From assembly GCF_017592555.1 (NCBI RefSeq), contig NZ_JAGFNS010000001.1, forward strand, positions 273,571 through 337,570: 64,000 nucleotides of DNA. Direction: 5' to 3'. Both the position numbers and the translations under genes were made by a program. This DNA comes from Actinoplanes flavus. GTDB lineage: Bacteria; Actinomycetota; Actinomycetes; Mycobacteriales; Micromonosporaceae. A model generated the notes under the pieces. The model saw only the letters and a program-made list of their open reading frames with translations. It did not search any database and had not been told where the DNA came from. Below are positions 35,802-44,899 of the stretch, in pieces; the first letter of the stretch is position 1, and every line of letters begins with the position of its first letter.

Positions 35802-36650
35802 GTGATACCTGTGTTGACGGTGCCCATTCGCCAGCTCGGTGAGCCCGAGCGCGCGGCCGTCGAGCGGATCCTCGACGCCGACCCCTACGCGGGCGCCCAG
35901 ATCGCTGAGCGGGTCGCGGCACACGGCCTGAACTGGTGGCGGTCGGACGGGCGGATCTACGGCTACGAGCCGGATCGCCACATCGAGTCGATCATCTGGT
36001 CCGGGGCGCACCTGGTGCCGGTGGGCGCGACGCCGCCCGCCACGGCCGCCTTCGCCGATCTGCTGGGCGCCGAGCCACGGGTCTGCTCGTCGATCATCGG
36101 CCGCTCGGAGGCGGTGCTCGATCTGTGGGACCGGCTCGGCGGCAACTGGGGGCCGGCCCGGGACGTCCGGCCGCATCAGCCGCTCCTGGTCACCGACCGG
36201 GATCCGATGGTCCGCGCCGACCCCTCGGTCCGGCTGGTCCGCGCCGTCGAGGTCGATCAGCTCTTCCCGGCCGCGGTGGCGATGTACACCGAGGAGGTCG
36301 GCGTCTCACCGTTGCAGGACGACGGCGGACGCGGCTACCGGCGGCGGATCGCGGAGCTGGTGAAGGCGAAGCGGGCGTATGCGAAGTTCGACGGCGATCT
36401 GGTGATCTTCAAAGCCGAACTGGCGATCGTCACCCGGCGGACGACGCAGGTCCAGGGCGTCTGGGTGCACCCGGACTACCGCGGCAGCGGCATCGCCACG
36501 GGCGCCATGGCGACCGTCGTGGCGGACGCCCTGCGCCGGGTCGCGCCGACGGTCAGTCTCTACGTCAACGACTACAACACGACGGCCCGCCGAGTCTACG
36601 CACGCTGTGGCTTCGTCTCGGCGGGCTCGTTCGCCACGGTTCTCTTCTAG
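35802..36650 (+). CDS. GNAT acetyltransferase with DUF4081 N-terminal domain
   Basis: 282 residues. The N-terminal half matches the DUF4081 domain (PYAGAQIAERV, SIIWSGAHLVPV). The C-terminal GNAT fold has the acetyl-CoA motif VHPDYRGSGIATGAM and ends with the ARRVYARCGF pattern. M. tuberculosis has a similar protein next to ispG (gcpE), so the position is conserved although the strand differs here. The target is unknown. An in-frame GTG at 35811 is an equal start candidate. The stop codon is the first base of a large inverted repeat. Confidence 0.87.
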   Translation: MIPVLTVPIRQLGEPERAAVERILDADPYAGAQIAERVAAHGLNWWRSDGRIYGYEPDRHIESIIWSGAHLVPVGATPPATAAFADLLGAEPRVCSSIIGRSEAVLDLWDRLGGNWGPARDVRPHQPLLVTDRDPMVRADPSVRLVRAVEVDQLFPAAVAMYTEEVGVSPLQDDGGRGYRRRIAELVKAKRAYAKFDGDLVIFKAELAIVTRRTTQVQGVWVHPDYRGSGIATGAMATVVADALRRVAPTVSLYVNDYNTTARRVYARCGFVSAGSFATVLF

Positions 36651-36750
36651 CGATTCGCCGCCGACGACGAGAGGCCCGGCCTTTCGACGCCCGCGGGGTT
36701 GCGGGTGGCGGAAGAGCGGACCTCTCGTCGTCGGTTACCAGGCGAATCGC
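36650..36750. terminator. Composite inverted repeat between GNAT and ispG
   Basis: Outer arms GCGATTCGCC (36650-36659) and GGCGAATCGC (36741-36750); inner arms CCGACGACGAGAGG (36661-36674) and CCTCTCGTCGTCGG (36721-36734); a further CCCGC/GCGGG hairpin in the loop. Lies between convergent genes, so probably a bidirectional terminator. Confidence 0.8.
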
Positions 36751-36766
36751 CGCGGAGCGAAGCGGA
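36749..36766. repeat. 18-nt repeat, copy 2
   Basis: GCCGCGGAGCGAAGCGGA, identical to 10320-10337, overlapping the end of the inverted repeat and 11 bp from the ispG stop. Confidence 0.75.
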
Positions 36767-36776
36767 GCCAGTTGGC

Positions 36777-37949
36777 TCAGTGCACGGTCACCGTCGGGCC
36801 GGGGAGCAGGTCGCGCAGCTCCTCGGGCAGGTCGGCGCCCATCTCGTCGGCGAGGCGCAGCGCCTCCTCGACCAGGGTCTCCACGATGATCGACTCGGGC
36901 ACGGTCTTGATGACCTTGCCCTTGACGAAGATCTGGCCCTTGCCGTTGCCGGACGCCACACCGAGGTCGGCCTCACGGGCCTCACCGGGACCGTTGACGA
37001 CACAGCCCATGACGGCCACCCGCAGCGGCACCGGGAACCCGTCGAGAGCCGCGGTGACCTGCTCGGCGAGGGTGTAGACGTCGACCTGGGCCCGGCCGCA
37101 GGACGGGCAGGAGACGATCTCCAGGCCGCGCTCGCGCAGACCCAGCGACTCCAGGATCTGGTTGCCGACCTTGATCTCCTCGACCGGCGGGGCGGACAGC
37201 GAGACCCGGATGGTGTCGCCGATGCCCTCGGCCAGCAGGGCGCCGAACGCCACGGCCGACTTGATCGTGCCCTGGAACGCCGGGCCGGCCTCGGTCACGC
37301 CGAGGTGCAGCGGGTAGTCGCACTGCTCGGCGAGCTGCCGGTACGCCCGGATCATGACGACCGGGTCGTTGTGCTTCACCGAGATCTTGATGTCCCGGAA
37401 GCCGTGCTCCTCGAACAGCGAGCACTCCCAGAGCGCCGACTCGACCAGCGCCTCGGCGGTGGCCTTGCCGTACTTCTCCAGCAGCCGCTTGTCGAGCGAG
37501 CCGGCGTTGACGCCGATGCGGATCGGGATGCCGGCGTCGGAGGCCGCCTTCGCGATCTCCTTCACCTTGTCGTCGAACTGCCGGATGTTGCCCGGGTTCA
37601 CCCGGACGGCGGCGCAGCCGGCGTCGATCGCGGCGAACACGTACTTCGGCTGGAAGTGGATGTCGGCGATCACCGGGAGCTGCGACTTCTTGGCGATCGC
37701 TGGCAGCGCCTCGACGTCGTCCTGGGACGGGACGGCGACCCGGACGATCTGGCAGCCGGACGCGGTGAGCTCGGCGATCTGCTGCAGCGTGGAGTTGACG
37801 TCCGACGTGAGGGTGGTGGTCATCGACTGGACGCTGACCGGGGCGCCGCCGCCGACCAGAACTCCCCCGACGTTGATCTGACGGCTCTGCCGACGGGGGG
37901 CCAACGGCGGCGGGGGTACGGCCGGCATGCCCAGACTGATGGAAGTCAT
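36777..37949 (-). CDS. ispG: (E)-4-hydroxy-3-methylbut-2-enyl-diphosphate synthase (GcpE)
   Basis: Penultimate enzyme of the MEP isoprenoid pathway: converts MEcPP to HMBPP using a [4Fe-4S] cluster. 390 residues, the actinobacterial length. TIM-barrel motifs [21 protein letters not shown] and RIGVNAGSL are clear. The cluster ligands are in SCPSCGR and [10 protein letters not shown]; a Glu ligand follows. The ATG at 37949 gives a short Pro-rich head. It follows rip1 after an 88-bp leader with a strong inverted repeat and a tiny ORF. Confidence 0.97.
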   Translation of the reverse strand: MTSISLGMPAVPPPPLAPRRQSRQINVGGVLVGGGAPVSVQSMTTTLTSDVNSTLQQIAELTASGCQIVRVAVPSQDDVEALPAIAKKSQLPVIADIHFQPKYVFAAIDAGCAAVRVNPGNIRQFDDKVKEIAKAASDAGIPIRIGVNAGSLDKRLLEKYGKATAEALVESALWECSLFEEHGFRDIKISVKHNDPVVMIRAYRQLAEQCDYPLHLGVTEAGPAFQGTIKSAVAFGALLAEGIGDTIRVSLSAPPVEEIKVGNQILESLGLRERGLEIVSCPSCGRAQVDVYTLAEQVTAALDGFPVPLRVAVMGCVVNGPGEAREADLGVASGNGKGQIFVKGKVIKTVPESIIVETLVEEALRLADEMGADLPEELRDLLPGPTVTVH

Positions 37950-37952
37950 TGG

Positions 37953-38028
37953 AAGTTGTTCACGACCTTCCGTGAGTCGCAGAGAGAGTGAGTTTCGGAT
38001 CCATGGTCTCCACCGTCGTGAACAACTT
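37953..38028 (-). promoter_or_regulatory. Candidate attenuator stem in the ispG leader
   Basis: AAGTTGTTCACGAC (37953-37966) and GTCGTGAACAACTT (38015-38028) are perfect complements, extendable to 17 pairs with one G-U, around a 48-nt loop. The downstream arm reaches to within 3 nt of the ispG ATG and would cover its initiation region in RNA. Confidence 0.6.
37960..38004 (-). CDS. Possible 14-residue leader peptide before ispG
   Basis: ATG at 38004 with GGTGGAG 3 nt upstream, reading [14 protein letters not shown], then TGA at 37960-37962. The stop lies inside the downstream arm of the leader stem, so a translating ribosome would prevent that stem from forming. Coding status unproven. Confidence 0.35.
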   Translation of the reverse strand: MDPKLTLSATHGRS

Positions 38029-38037
38029 TCATAGCAC

Positions 38038-39297
38038 TCACTTGAAGATCGTGATCGGGTTGATGATGTCGGCGGTGACGGTCAGCAGGGTGAACGCACC
38101 ACCGATCAGGATGACCGCGTACGTCACGGGCATCAACTTGTAGTAGTCCACCCGGCCCGGATCGGGCCGCCGGAAGCGTTTGTAGACCCACGAGCGGATC
38201 GCTTCGAACCAGGCGATGGCGATGTGCCCACCGTCGACCGGCAGCAGGGGCAGCAGGTTGAACAGCCCGATGAACACGTTCAGCGAGATGAAGACCTGCC
38301 AGAAGACCTCGGGCACACCCTTCTCGATGGCCTCGCCGCCGATCCGGCTGGCCCCGACCACACTGATCGGGGTGTCCGGGTCGCGCTCGTCGCCGGTGAT
38401 CGAGTTCCACAGCGCGGGGATCTTCTCCGGGATCCGGGCCATCGCCTTGAGCGAGTTCTCCACCAGGTACCAGTTGAACTCACCGGAGGCGGGAATCGCG
38501 CTGAGGGGACTGTACTGGATCACCGTGGGCTGGTCGGGCTCCCAGTTCACCCCGGCGACCGGCACCTGGGAGACCGGGCCCTTCGGGTCGTCCAGCGGCG
38601 GCCGTTCGGCGCTGACCAGGGTGACCGTGGTGGTCTGGGTCCGGCCGTCCCGCACGTACTCGAACGGGGTCGGGCCGGCGGCCTGTGCCCGGATGGCGTC
38701 GGTGAGCTGCCCGTAGTTGGCCACCGCGGTCGTGCCGACCTTGGTGATCACGTCGCCGGTCCGCAGGCCGGCGGCGTGGGCCGGCGCCGCCACGGCGCTG
38801 CCCTGGCCGGGCACGCACTCGGTGCTGGTGTCCGACAGGGAGGTCCGGACGCAGTCGCCCACGTAGATCGTCGCGGAGGCGGCACGCTGCTCCGCCGCGG
38901 TGTTCGGCAGAGCGATGTTCGGCAGGCCGATGCTCCAGGCCATCACCCAGGCGCCGACCAGCGCGAGCATGAAGTGGGTGATCGAGCCGGCGGCCATCAC
39001 GACGGTCCGCTTCCAGACCGGGAACCGCCACATGGCGCGGTGCTGGTCCTCCGGGGCGACGTCGTCGTCCTGCGGCGTCATCCCGACGATCTTGCAGAAT
39101 CCGCCGAGCGGGATGAGCTTCAAACCGTATTCGGTCTCACCCCGGTGGAACGAGAAGATCGTCGGGCCGAACCCGACGAAGTACTTGGTGACCTTCATGC
39201 CGAAGCGCTTGCCCGTGATCATGTGACCCAGCTCGTGCAGGCTCACCGAGATCAGAATGGTCAGCGCGAAGGCCGCCGCACCCAGCCAGAACAGCAT
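38038..39297 (-). CDS. rip1: M50 site-2 protease (Rip1/RseP family)
   Basis: Intramembrane zinc protease that cleaves anti-sigma factors and other membrane substrates. 419 residues. The HELGH zinc site is at residues 21-25 in the first helix, then a PDZ domain in the middle ([14 protein letters not shown]), and the LLPVDGGH motif that supplies the third zinc ligand near residue 350. Four membrane helices. The ATG shares one base with the dxr stop (TGATG). The dxr-rip1-ispG order is conserved in mycobacteria. Confidence 0.95.
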   Translation of the reverse strand: MLFWLGAAAFALTILISVSLHELGHMITGKRFGMKVTKYFVGFGPTIFSFHRGETEYGLKLIPLGGFCKIVGMTPQDDDVAPEDQHRAMWRFPVWKRTVVMAAGSITHFMLALVGAWVMAWSIGLPNIALPNTAAEQRAASATIYVGDCVRTSLSDTSTECVPGQGSAVAAPAHAAGLRTGDVITKVGTTAVANYGQLTDAIRAQAAGPTPFEYVRDGRTQTTTVTLVSAERPPLDDPKGPVSQVPVAGVNWEPDQPTVIQYSPLSAIPASGEFNWYLVENSLKAMARIPEKIPALWNSITGDERDPDTPISVVGASRIGGEAIEKGVPEVFWQVFISLNVFIGLFNLLPLLPVDGGHIAIAWFEAIRSWVYKRFRRPDPGRVDYYKLMPVTYAVILIGGAFTLLTVTADIINPITIFK

Positions 39298-40496
39298 CAG
39301 GCTCCTTCAGCCACAGTCGCGATCGTCCGCTGTGCCTGGGCGCGGGCCCACGCCTCTGCGGCAAGCACGTCATCGACGGTACCCGGTTCCGCGAAGTCGG
39401 GGGCCGCCGCCAGCACCCGCTCAAGGGTGTCGACGATGCCCAAGAACGGTAGCCGACCGGAGACGAAAGCGGCCACACACTCCTCGTTCGCCGCGTTGTA
39501 GACGGCCGGCAGGCAGCGCCCGGCCCGGCCGGCCTGCTTGGCCAGCCGCACCGCCGGGAACGCCTCGTCGTCCAGCGGGCGCAGCTCCCAGTTGTGCGCG
39601 CTCGTCCAGTCGACCGCGGCCGCCGCGTGCGGCACCCGCTCCGGCCAGGCCAGGGCCAGGGCGATCGGCAGCCGCATGTCCGGCGGGCTGGCCTGGGCCA
39701 GTGTCGAGCCGTCGGTGAACTCGACCAGCGAGTGCAGGACCGACTGCGGGTGCACCATCACCTCGATGTCGTCGTACGCCACCCCGAACAGCTCGTGCGC
39801 CTCGATCACCTCGAGCGCCTTGTTCACCATGGTGGCCGAGTTGATCGTCACGACCGGGCCCATGTCCCAGGTGGGGTGCTTGAGCGCCTCCTCCGGGGTG
39901 ACGTTCGTCAACTCGTCGCGCCGGCGGCCCCGGAACGCCCCGCCGCTGGCCGTCAGCACCAGCCGCCGCACCTCGGCCGCCGTCCCGCCGCGCAGGCACT
40001 GGGCGAGCGCCGAGTGCTCGGAGTCGACCGGGACGATCTGGCCCTCCTTGGCGACGCGGCGGACCAGCGGCCCACCGGCGACCAGGGACTCCTTGTTGGC
40101 GAGGGCGAGGATCCGGCCGCTCTCCAGCGCGGCCAGGGTGGGCGCCAGGCCGAGGCTGCCGACCACACCGTTGAGCACCACGTCGCACGGGTGCCTGGCC
40201 AGCTCGGTCATCGCGTCCGGACCGGCCACGATCTTGGGGAGTTTGAAGTCGCCGGTGGCCCAGCCCCGTTTCTGCGCCTCGGCGTAGAAGGCGAGCTGGA
40301 GATCCTGGGTGACCGAGGAGCGGGCCACGCCGACCACCTCGACACCCAGCTCCAGGGCCTGGGCGGCGAGCAGTTCGACGTTGCCGCCGCCGGCGCCGAG
40401 GGCCACCACCCGGAACCGGTCCGGGTTGCGCCGGACGATGTCGATGGCCTGGGTGCCGATGGACCCGGTGGAGCCGAGCAGTACGAGGTCACGCAT
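39297..40496 (-). CDS. dxr: 1-deoxy-D-xylulose-5-phosphate reductoisomerase
   Basis: First committed enzyme of the MEP pathway, NADPH-dependent, target of fosmidomycin. 399 residues. NADPH motif [14 protein letters not shown] at the N-terminus; metal and substrate motifs [18 protein letters not shown] and HPTWDMG. The ATG at 40496 has GGAAAG at 9 nt; an ATG 9 bases upstream overlaps that site and is less likely. Overlaps rip1 by one base. Confidence 0.96.
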   Translation of the reverse strand: MRDLVLLGSTGSIGTQAIDIVRRNPDRFRVVALGAGGGNVELLAAQALELGVEVVGVARSSVTQDLQLAFYAEAQKRGWATGDFKLPKIVAGPDAMTELARHPCDVVLNGVVGSLGLAPTLAALESGRILALANKESLVAGGPLVRRVAKEGQIVPVDSEHSALAQCLRGGTAAEVRRLVLTASGGAFRGRRRDELTNVTPEEALKHPTWDMGPVVTINSATMVNKALEVIEAHELFGVAYDDIEVMVHPQSVLHSLVEFTDGSTLAQASPPDMRLPIALALAWPERVPHAAAAVDWTSAHNWELRPLDDEAFPAVRLAKQAGRAGRCLPAVYNAANEECVAAFVSGRLPFLGIVDTLERVLAAAPDFAEPGTVDDVLAAEAWARAQAQRTIATVAEGA

Positions 40497-40562
40497 ACCA
40501 CTCATCTTTCCGGACGGCCGCACCCCGGTTGCGATCAGGCCGGAACGGGGTATCGGACCAGC

Positions 40563-41363
40563 GTGCGATCGATGGCTCTCCCGCGCGGGAAGGATCTCGC
40601 GCTGCACTCGGCCGCGATCACCTTCTACTCCGGGATCGCGGTGGTTCCGGTCGCCCTGCTCGCGGTCTGGCTGACCGGGCTGGTGGTGGGCGCGGACCGG
40701 GTCCGCCGGCTGACCGGCCGGACCATCGAGGCGCTGCCGGACGACATCGGCGTACCGCACGCGCTCACCGCCCTCATCGACGCCGGGCTGGCGCTGACCC
40801 CGATGCTGGCGCTGGCCAGCCTGCTCCCGGCCACCCTGTACGGCGAGGGCCTGCGCCGCGCCTTCGCCTCGATCGCCCGCCCCGGCGAGAGACTGGTCGG
40901 CTGGCGGGGCCGGGTGCTCTGGCTGCCGCTGCTGGCCGCCGCCCCGGCCCTGCTGCTGGCCCTGCTCCTGGCCCTGCCCACGACGAGCGGCCTGTGGCTG
41001 CGGGGCGGCTGGTGGTCGGTGCTCGGCGTGGTGCTCTCGTTCCTGGCCGTCTGGCTGGTGCTGACCCCGGTGGTGATCTGGGTCTACCGCTATGTGGCGC
41101 CGGGTCGCCCGCCCTGGCTGCCCACCGTGCTGATCGGCTCGTTCACCGCGGCGAACCTCTCCGGTTTCCTGCACGGTTTCGTGCTCTTCTGCTCCCTTCC
41201 GCTGGACCTGGGCCTGCCGTTCGGCGGATTCACCGAGATCGGCGGGGTGGTCGCGGTCGGTCTCTGGCTGTACCTGTTCCACGTGATCGTGCTGACCGGG
41301 TTCGCGGCCACGCGCTCTGTCAAGGAGCGTTCGACCGAGGATGCCGCGCCGATCGGAAGGTAG
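40563..41363 (+). CDS. YihY/BrkB-like membrane protein
   Basis: 266-residue protein with six hydrophobic segments and the YihY/BrkB pattern ([60 protein letters not shown] seen in pieces at residues 10-35 and 60-100). The family is named for a putative role as RNase BN or virulence factor, now considered doubtful; function unknown. GTG at 40563 or ATG at 40572; neither has a ribosome-binding site. Divergent from dxr; the gene's last bases hold the -10 box of the next gene. Confidence 0.75.
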   Translation: MRSMALPRGKDLALHSAAITFYSGIAVVPVALLAVWLTGLVVGADRVRRLTGRTIEALPDDIGVPHALTALIDAGLALTPMLALASLLPATLYGEGLRRAFASIARPGERLVGWRGRVLWLPLLAAAPALLLALLLALPTTSGLWLRGGWWSVLGVVLSFLAVWLVLTPVVIWVYRYVAPGRPPWLPTVLIGSFTAANLSGFLHGFVLFCSLPLDLGLPFGGFTEIGGVVAVGLWLYLFHVIVLTGFAATRSVKERSTEDAAPIGR

Positions 41364-41366
41364 CGT
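41361..41366 (+). promoter_or_regulatory. Putative -10 box of the FAD oxidoreductase gene (leaderless)
   Basis: TAGCGT ends 8 nt before the ATG at 41375 and overlaps the stop of the upstream gene. Confidence 0.45.
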
Positions 41367-41374
41367 GGCAGCAC

Positions 41375-42931
41375 ATGACGCCCATTCCTGGCCGCGCCGA
41401 CGTGGTGATCATCGGAGCCGGTCACAACGCCCTGGTCTCCGCCGTCCTGCTGGCCCGCGCCGGGCTCGACGTCGTCGTGCTCGAGGCGGCGAGCGTGCTC
41501 GGCGGCGCCACGCGTACCGAGCATCCCTTCGCCAAGGTTCCCGGTCTGGGCCAGTCGACCGGCTCCTACCTGCTCGGCCTCATGCCACCGGAGCTGCTGA
41601 GGACGCTGGACGTGGACATTCCGGTGCTGCGCCGGGATCCGCACTACTTCCTGCCGTCGCCCGGGCCGGCCGGCTCGCCGTACCTCCTCTTCGGCAGTGA
41701 CGGCGCGGCCAACCGCGCGCAACTGACCCCCCGCGACGCCGCCGCCGACGAGGCGCTGGCCTGCGAGATCGGCGCGCGGCGCGCCGCGCTCCCGCCCCCC
41801 AGGCGGGCCGCGCCGGCGTCCGGCGAGGAGATCGCCGACCGCTACATCCGGCCGCAGCTCCAGAGCACCTTCCTCGATCTGGTACGCGGATCGGTGGTCG
41901 ACTACCTGGCCCGTTTCGGGTTCGCCAGTGAGCTGCTGGTCGCCATGTACTCGGTGACCGACGGCCTGTCCGGTCTGAACGCCGGGCCGGACGATCCGGG
42001 CACCGGGCACAACTTCCTGGTCCACAACATGTGCCGGCTGCCCGGCTCGGACGGGACCTGGCTGATCGCCGAGGGCGGGATGGGCACGGTCTCCCGGGTC
42101 TTCGCCGACGCCGCGCGCGCCGCCGGGGCCCGTCTCTACACGGATGCCCGGGTGACGGCGGTCACCGTGGACGGCGGGGCGGCCAGCGGGGTGGTCCTGG
42201 CCGATGGGCGGTCGGTCGCGGCGAATGTCGTTCTGGGCGGCTGTGACCCGTACCAATTGATGGGTCTTGTCCCTGAAGGTGCTCTGCCGGCCTCGCTCAC
42301 CGAGCGGATGGCCGCGGTCAAGCGGCCGGGCAGCACCCTCAAGGTCAATCTCGCGCTGCGTGACCTGCCGCGTTTCTCCTGCCTGCCGGAGGGTGCGCCG
42401 TCGCCGTTCGGGTCGACCATCCACCTGCTGCCGGGCGAGGCCTCGCCGATGACGAACCTGCGGCGGATGTGGGCCGATGTGCAGGCCGGGGTGCTGCCGG
42501 ACGAGCCGACCATCGAGTGGTATCTGCACACCACCGTCGACCCGTCGCTGCGCGACGAGGCCGGGCATCACTCGTCGGCGCTCTTCGTGCAGTCGGTGCC
42601 CTTCGAGCCTGCCGGATCTTCGTGGGATCAAGAGCTTCCGGGGTACGTGGATCGCCTGCTCGCCCTCTGCGACCGGTACGCGCCGGGAACGTCGGACCTG
42701 GTGGCCGATGTGATGCCGCTGACCCCGCCCGGCATCGAGCAGCACTTCGGGATGACCGGCGGGCACATCCACCACGTCGACAACACGGTCGCCTTCGACC
42801 GGCGGATGCCCTACTTCACCGGGCTGGACGGGCTGTACCACGGCTCGGCGGGCGCACACCCGGCCGGCAGCGTGATCGGCGCGGCGGGCCACAACGCGGC
42901 CCGCCGCATCCTGCGTGATCTCGCCGTCTAG
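41375..42931 (+). CDS. Phytoene dehydrogenase-like FAD-dependent oxidoreductase
   Basis: 518 residues of the CrtI/PYROXD2-like amine oxidase fold. The N-terminal FAD motif is [21 protein letters not shown] with the ribose-binding Glu in [11 protein letters not shown]; the family motif [14 protein letters not shown] lies mid-protein; the C-terminal FAD contact is [24 protein letters not shown] (residues about 482-505). No carotenoid genes are nearby, so the substrate is open. It converges on the MBL-Rieske gene and both stops use the same CTAG. Confidence 0.85.
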   Translation: MTPIPGRADVVIIGAGHNALVSAVLLARAGLDVVVLEAASVLGGATRTEHPFAKVPGLGQSTGSYLLGLMPPELLRTLDVDIPVLRRDPHYFLPSPGPAGSPYLLFGSDGAANRAQLTPRDAAADEALACEIGARRAALPPPRRAAPASGEEIADRYIRPQLQSTFLDLVRGSVVDYLARFGFASELLVAMYSVTDGLSGLNAGPDDPGTGHNFLVHNMCRLPGSDGTWLIAEGGMGTVSRVFADAARAAGARLYTDARVTAVTVDGGAASGVVLADGRSVAANVVLGGCDPYQLMGLVPEGALPASLTERMAAVKRPGSTLKVNLALRDLPRFSCLPEGAPSPFGSTIHLLPGEASPMTNLRRMWADVQAGVLPDEPTIEWYLHTTVDPSLRDEAGHHSSALFVQSVPFEPAGSSWDQELPGYVDRLLALCDRYAPGTSDLVADVMPLTPPGIEQHFGMTGGHIHHVDNTVAFDRRMPYFTGLDGLYHGSAGAHPAGSVIGAAGHNAARRILRDLAV

Positions 42932-44478
42932 GCCTTCTTCTCGGCACGGATCTTGTGGCCGACGCCGGTGAGGCAGCGGCCACTCGGCAGGTCGAACTTC
43001 CAGCCGTGCAGCTGGCAGGTCAGCACGTTGCCCTCGACGATGCCGAACCGGGACAGGTCGGCTTTCAGGTGGGGGCAGCGGCGCTGCACGGTCCAGTCGC
43101 CGAACTCGATGTCCTCGGCGTCGACGGCCTTCTCGTGCTCGTCGTACCAGCCCTCGGCGTACTGGAGACGCTCCTCGGAGAGGCACTTGAAGAACGCGTA
43201 GACGAACTCGTTGTACTGGCCGATCCGGGCCGCCGAGAAGCGGCAGGACAGGAACAGCGAGTTCACCCAGTCACCCTCGTCGATGAAGATGAGGTGCTCG
43301 ATCAGCTCGCGCTGGGTGCGGAAGCGGTAGCGGACCTTCTCGTCGGCGTACGCCCGGACCTGCTTGCCCGGGAAGTCCACCACGATCGACTCGACCTCGT
43401 CGCCGTCGTAGGAGACCAGATCGAAGCGGACCGGGCCGCCCACGCCCTTGGCCATGTAGATCGACTCCTCGAGCAGCGGCTCGATCCGCTTCTTCAGCTC
43501 GCCGAGGACGTCGATCTCCGGGTGCCGCCAGGACGCCTTCTCGGCCTCGATGATCGGCCGCTTGCGCTCCCGCATCTCCTCCAGGTGGGCCTTCTTGTTG
43601 GCGAAGAACTCGTCGACCGGCATCGGGTGCGTGGTCGTCTGCCTCGTGCCACCGTCGGTCAGCTCGGTCACACTGCCGGGCAGCTGGACGACCGCGTTGG
43701 TGCCGCCGACCTTCGCGTACTCGGACAGGAACACCGACTGGTCGGGGAAGATGTTGCCCTCGTCGCCGTGGATGTCGTTGAACTGCCACAGCTCGTCGTC
43801 GAGGAAGCACGGCGGACCGGCGATCGGGAAGACGAAGTCCGCCTTCAGGTCGTCGATGTAACGCCAGGTGCGGTCGAACTGCCGCTCCCGCTTCTGCTTG
43901 CCGAACGCGGTCTTCGCGTTCTCCGGCAGCTCGTAGACCATCGGATACCAGATCGCTCCGGAGAACTGGAGCATGTGCGCGTGCACGTGGCCCAGCTCGT
44001 TGAACCGCGTCAGGTCGGCGGGCCGGGCGTCGTTCTGGTTCAGCACACGGATGCCGTCGTACTCCACCCAGAGTGACGAGTCACCGATCGGGCCGTCGGT
44101 CGGGCTGATCAGCGCCTGGATCATCACCTTCAGGCCGCCGTCCAGCTCGTGCACCTCGTCGGACTTCGTCCGCAGGAAGCTGGTGAAACCCAGCGCCCGC
44201 AGCTCGTCCTCGAGCTGGCTGGTCGGGTACTCCGGCAGGAGAACGGTGGCCTTCTTGCTGATGAACCTCTTCAGGTGCTCCGCGTCGAAGTGGTCCCGGT
44301 GCAGGTGGGAGACGTACAGGTAGTCGACGTCGCCCAGGGTCTCCCAGTCCAGCTGGGAGTTGTCCGGGAACGGGAACCAGGAGGCGAAGTACGCCGGGTT
44401 CACCCACGGATCGCACAGAATGCTGCCGGCAGCGGTGTCGATCCGCATGCTCGCATGGCCGGTGCCCGTGATCCGCAC
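42928..44478 (-). CDS. MBL-fold hydrolase fused to a C-terminal Rieske domain
   Basis: 516 residues. The N-terminal UlaG-type metallo-beta-lactamase fold has His58, His60, Asp62, His63 in SHLHRDHFD and later QNDARP. The middle is helical and unassigned. The C-terminal Rieske [2Fe-2S] site is Cys468-x-His470 ... Cys488-x-x-His491 (CPHLKADL, CQLHGW). CMP-N-acetylneuraminate hydroxylase combines the same two folds, so a distant monooxygenase relation is possible, but the domain order here is MBL first. No membrane segments. GTG start at 44478. Confidence 0.85.
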   Translation of the reverse strand: MRITGTGHASMRIDTAAGSILCDPWVNPAYFASWFPFPDNSQLDWETLGDVDYLYVSHLHRDHFDAEHLKRFISKKATVLLPEYPTSQLEDELRALGFTSFLRTKSDEVHELDGGLKVMIQALISPTDGPIGDSSLWVEYDGIRVLNQNDARPADLTRFNELGHVHAHMLQFSGAIWYPMVYELPENAKTAFGKQKRERQFDRTWRYIDDLKADFVFPIAGPPCFLDDELWQFNDIHGDEGNIFPDQSVFLSEYAKVGGTNAVVQLPGSVTELTDGGTRQTTTHPMPVDEFFANKKAHLEEMRERKRPIIEAEKASWRHPEIDVLGELKKRIEPLLEESIYMAKGVGGPVRFDLVSYDGDEVESIVVDFPGKQVRAYADEKVRYRFRTQRELIEHLIFIDEGDWVNSLFLSCRFSAARIGQYNEFVYAFFKCLSEERLQYAEGWYDEHEKAVDAEDIEFGDWTVQRRCPHLKADLSRFGIVEGNVLTCQLHGWKFDLPSGRCLTGVGHKIRAEKKA

Positions 44479-44601
44479 TGAATCGCTCCTCTACTTGCGG
44501 CTTTCTGACCGCCTCGAAAGTACAGCCGGGTTGGTGGGTTCCGCCCACTGACCCCGTGACAGACTGTTTTCCGATTCACCATCGAACAGGAGGTCGCCAC
44601 C

Positions 44602-44841
44602 GTGGCTGCGGAAGAACACCACGAGGAGGTCTACGCGCCCGACCAGCTGAAGCCCGGCAATCGCAAGCGGGCTCAGAAGGGCGCGATCATCTCGGCCGCC
44701 ATCATGTTGCTCTTCTTCTGGGGAAACCAGCAGGGCAACACCGAAAAGGTCTGGCTCGCCGTGATCGCCGTGGGCCTGATCGCCATCATCATCGGCGACG
44801 CCGTCCTGCGCCGCAGCGGCCTCCGGCCGAACGACCAGTAG
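44602..44841 (+). CDS. Small membrane protein, DUF2631-like
   Basis: 79 residues: charged N-terminus (EEHHEEVYAPDQLKPGNRKRAQKG), two hydrophobic segments (about 27-41 and 49-66), then a short basic tail. A GTG start at 44602 is preceded by AGGAGGT at 7-8 nt. The position between dxr and rlmN and the layout resemble the actinobacterial DUF2631 gene; assignment is tentative. A strong terminator follows. Confidence 0.7.
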   Translation: MAAEEHHEEVYAPDQLKPGNRKRAQKGAIISAAIMLLFFWGNQQGNTEKVWLAVIAVGLIAIIIGDAVLRRSGLRPNDQ

Positions 44842-44858
44842 TCCCTCGCTGACGAAGA

Positions 44859-44883
44859 AAGAGGGGGCCGACGGCCCCCTCTT
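44859..44883. terminator. Bidirectional terminator
   Basis: AAGAGGGGGCC pairs with GGCCCCCTCTT around GAC, followed by a T-rich tail. It ends the small membrane protein gene and lies 16 bp from the convergent DivIVA-like gene. Confidence 0.85.
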
Positions 44884-44899
44884 CTTTCGTTTCCGTGAC

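Noticed and set aside
41375..42931. Carotenoid biosynthesis gene
   Set aside because: The CrtI-like fold is shared by many oxidoreductases and no crtB, crtE or other pathway genes are near.
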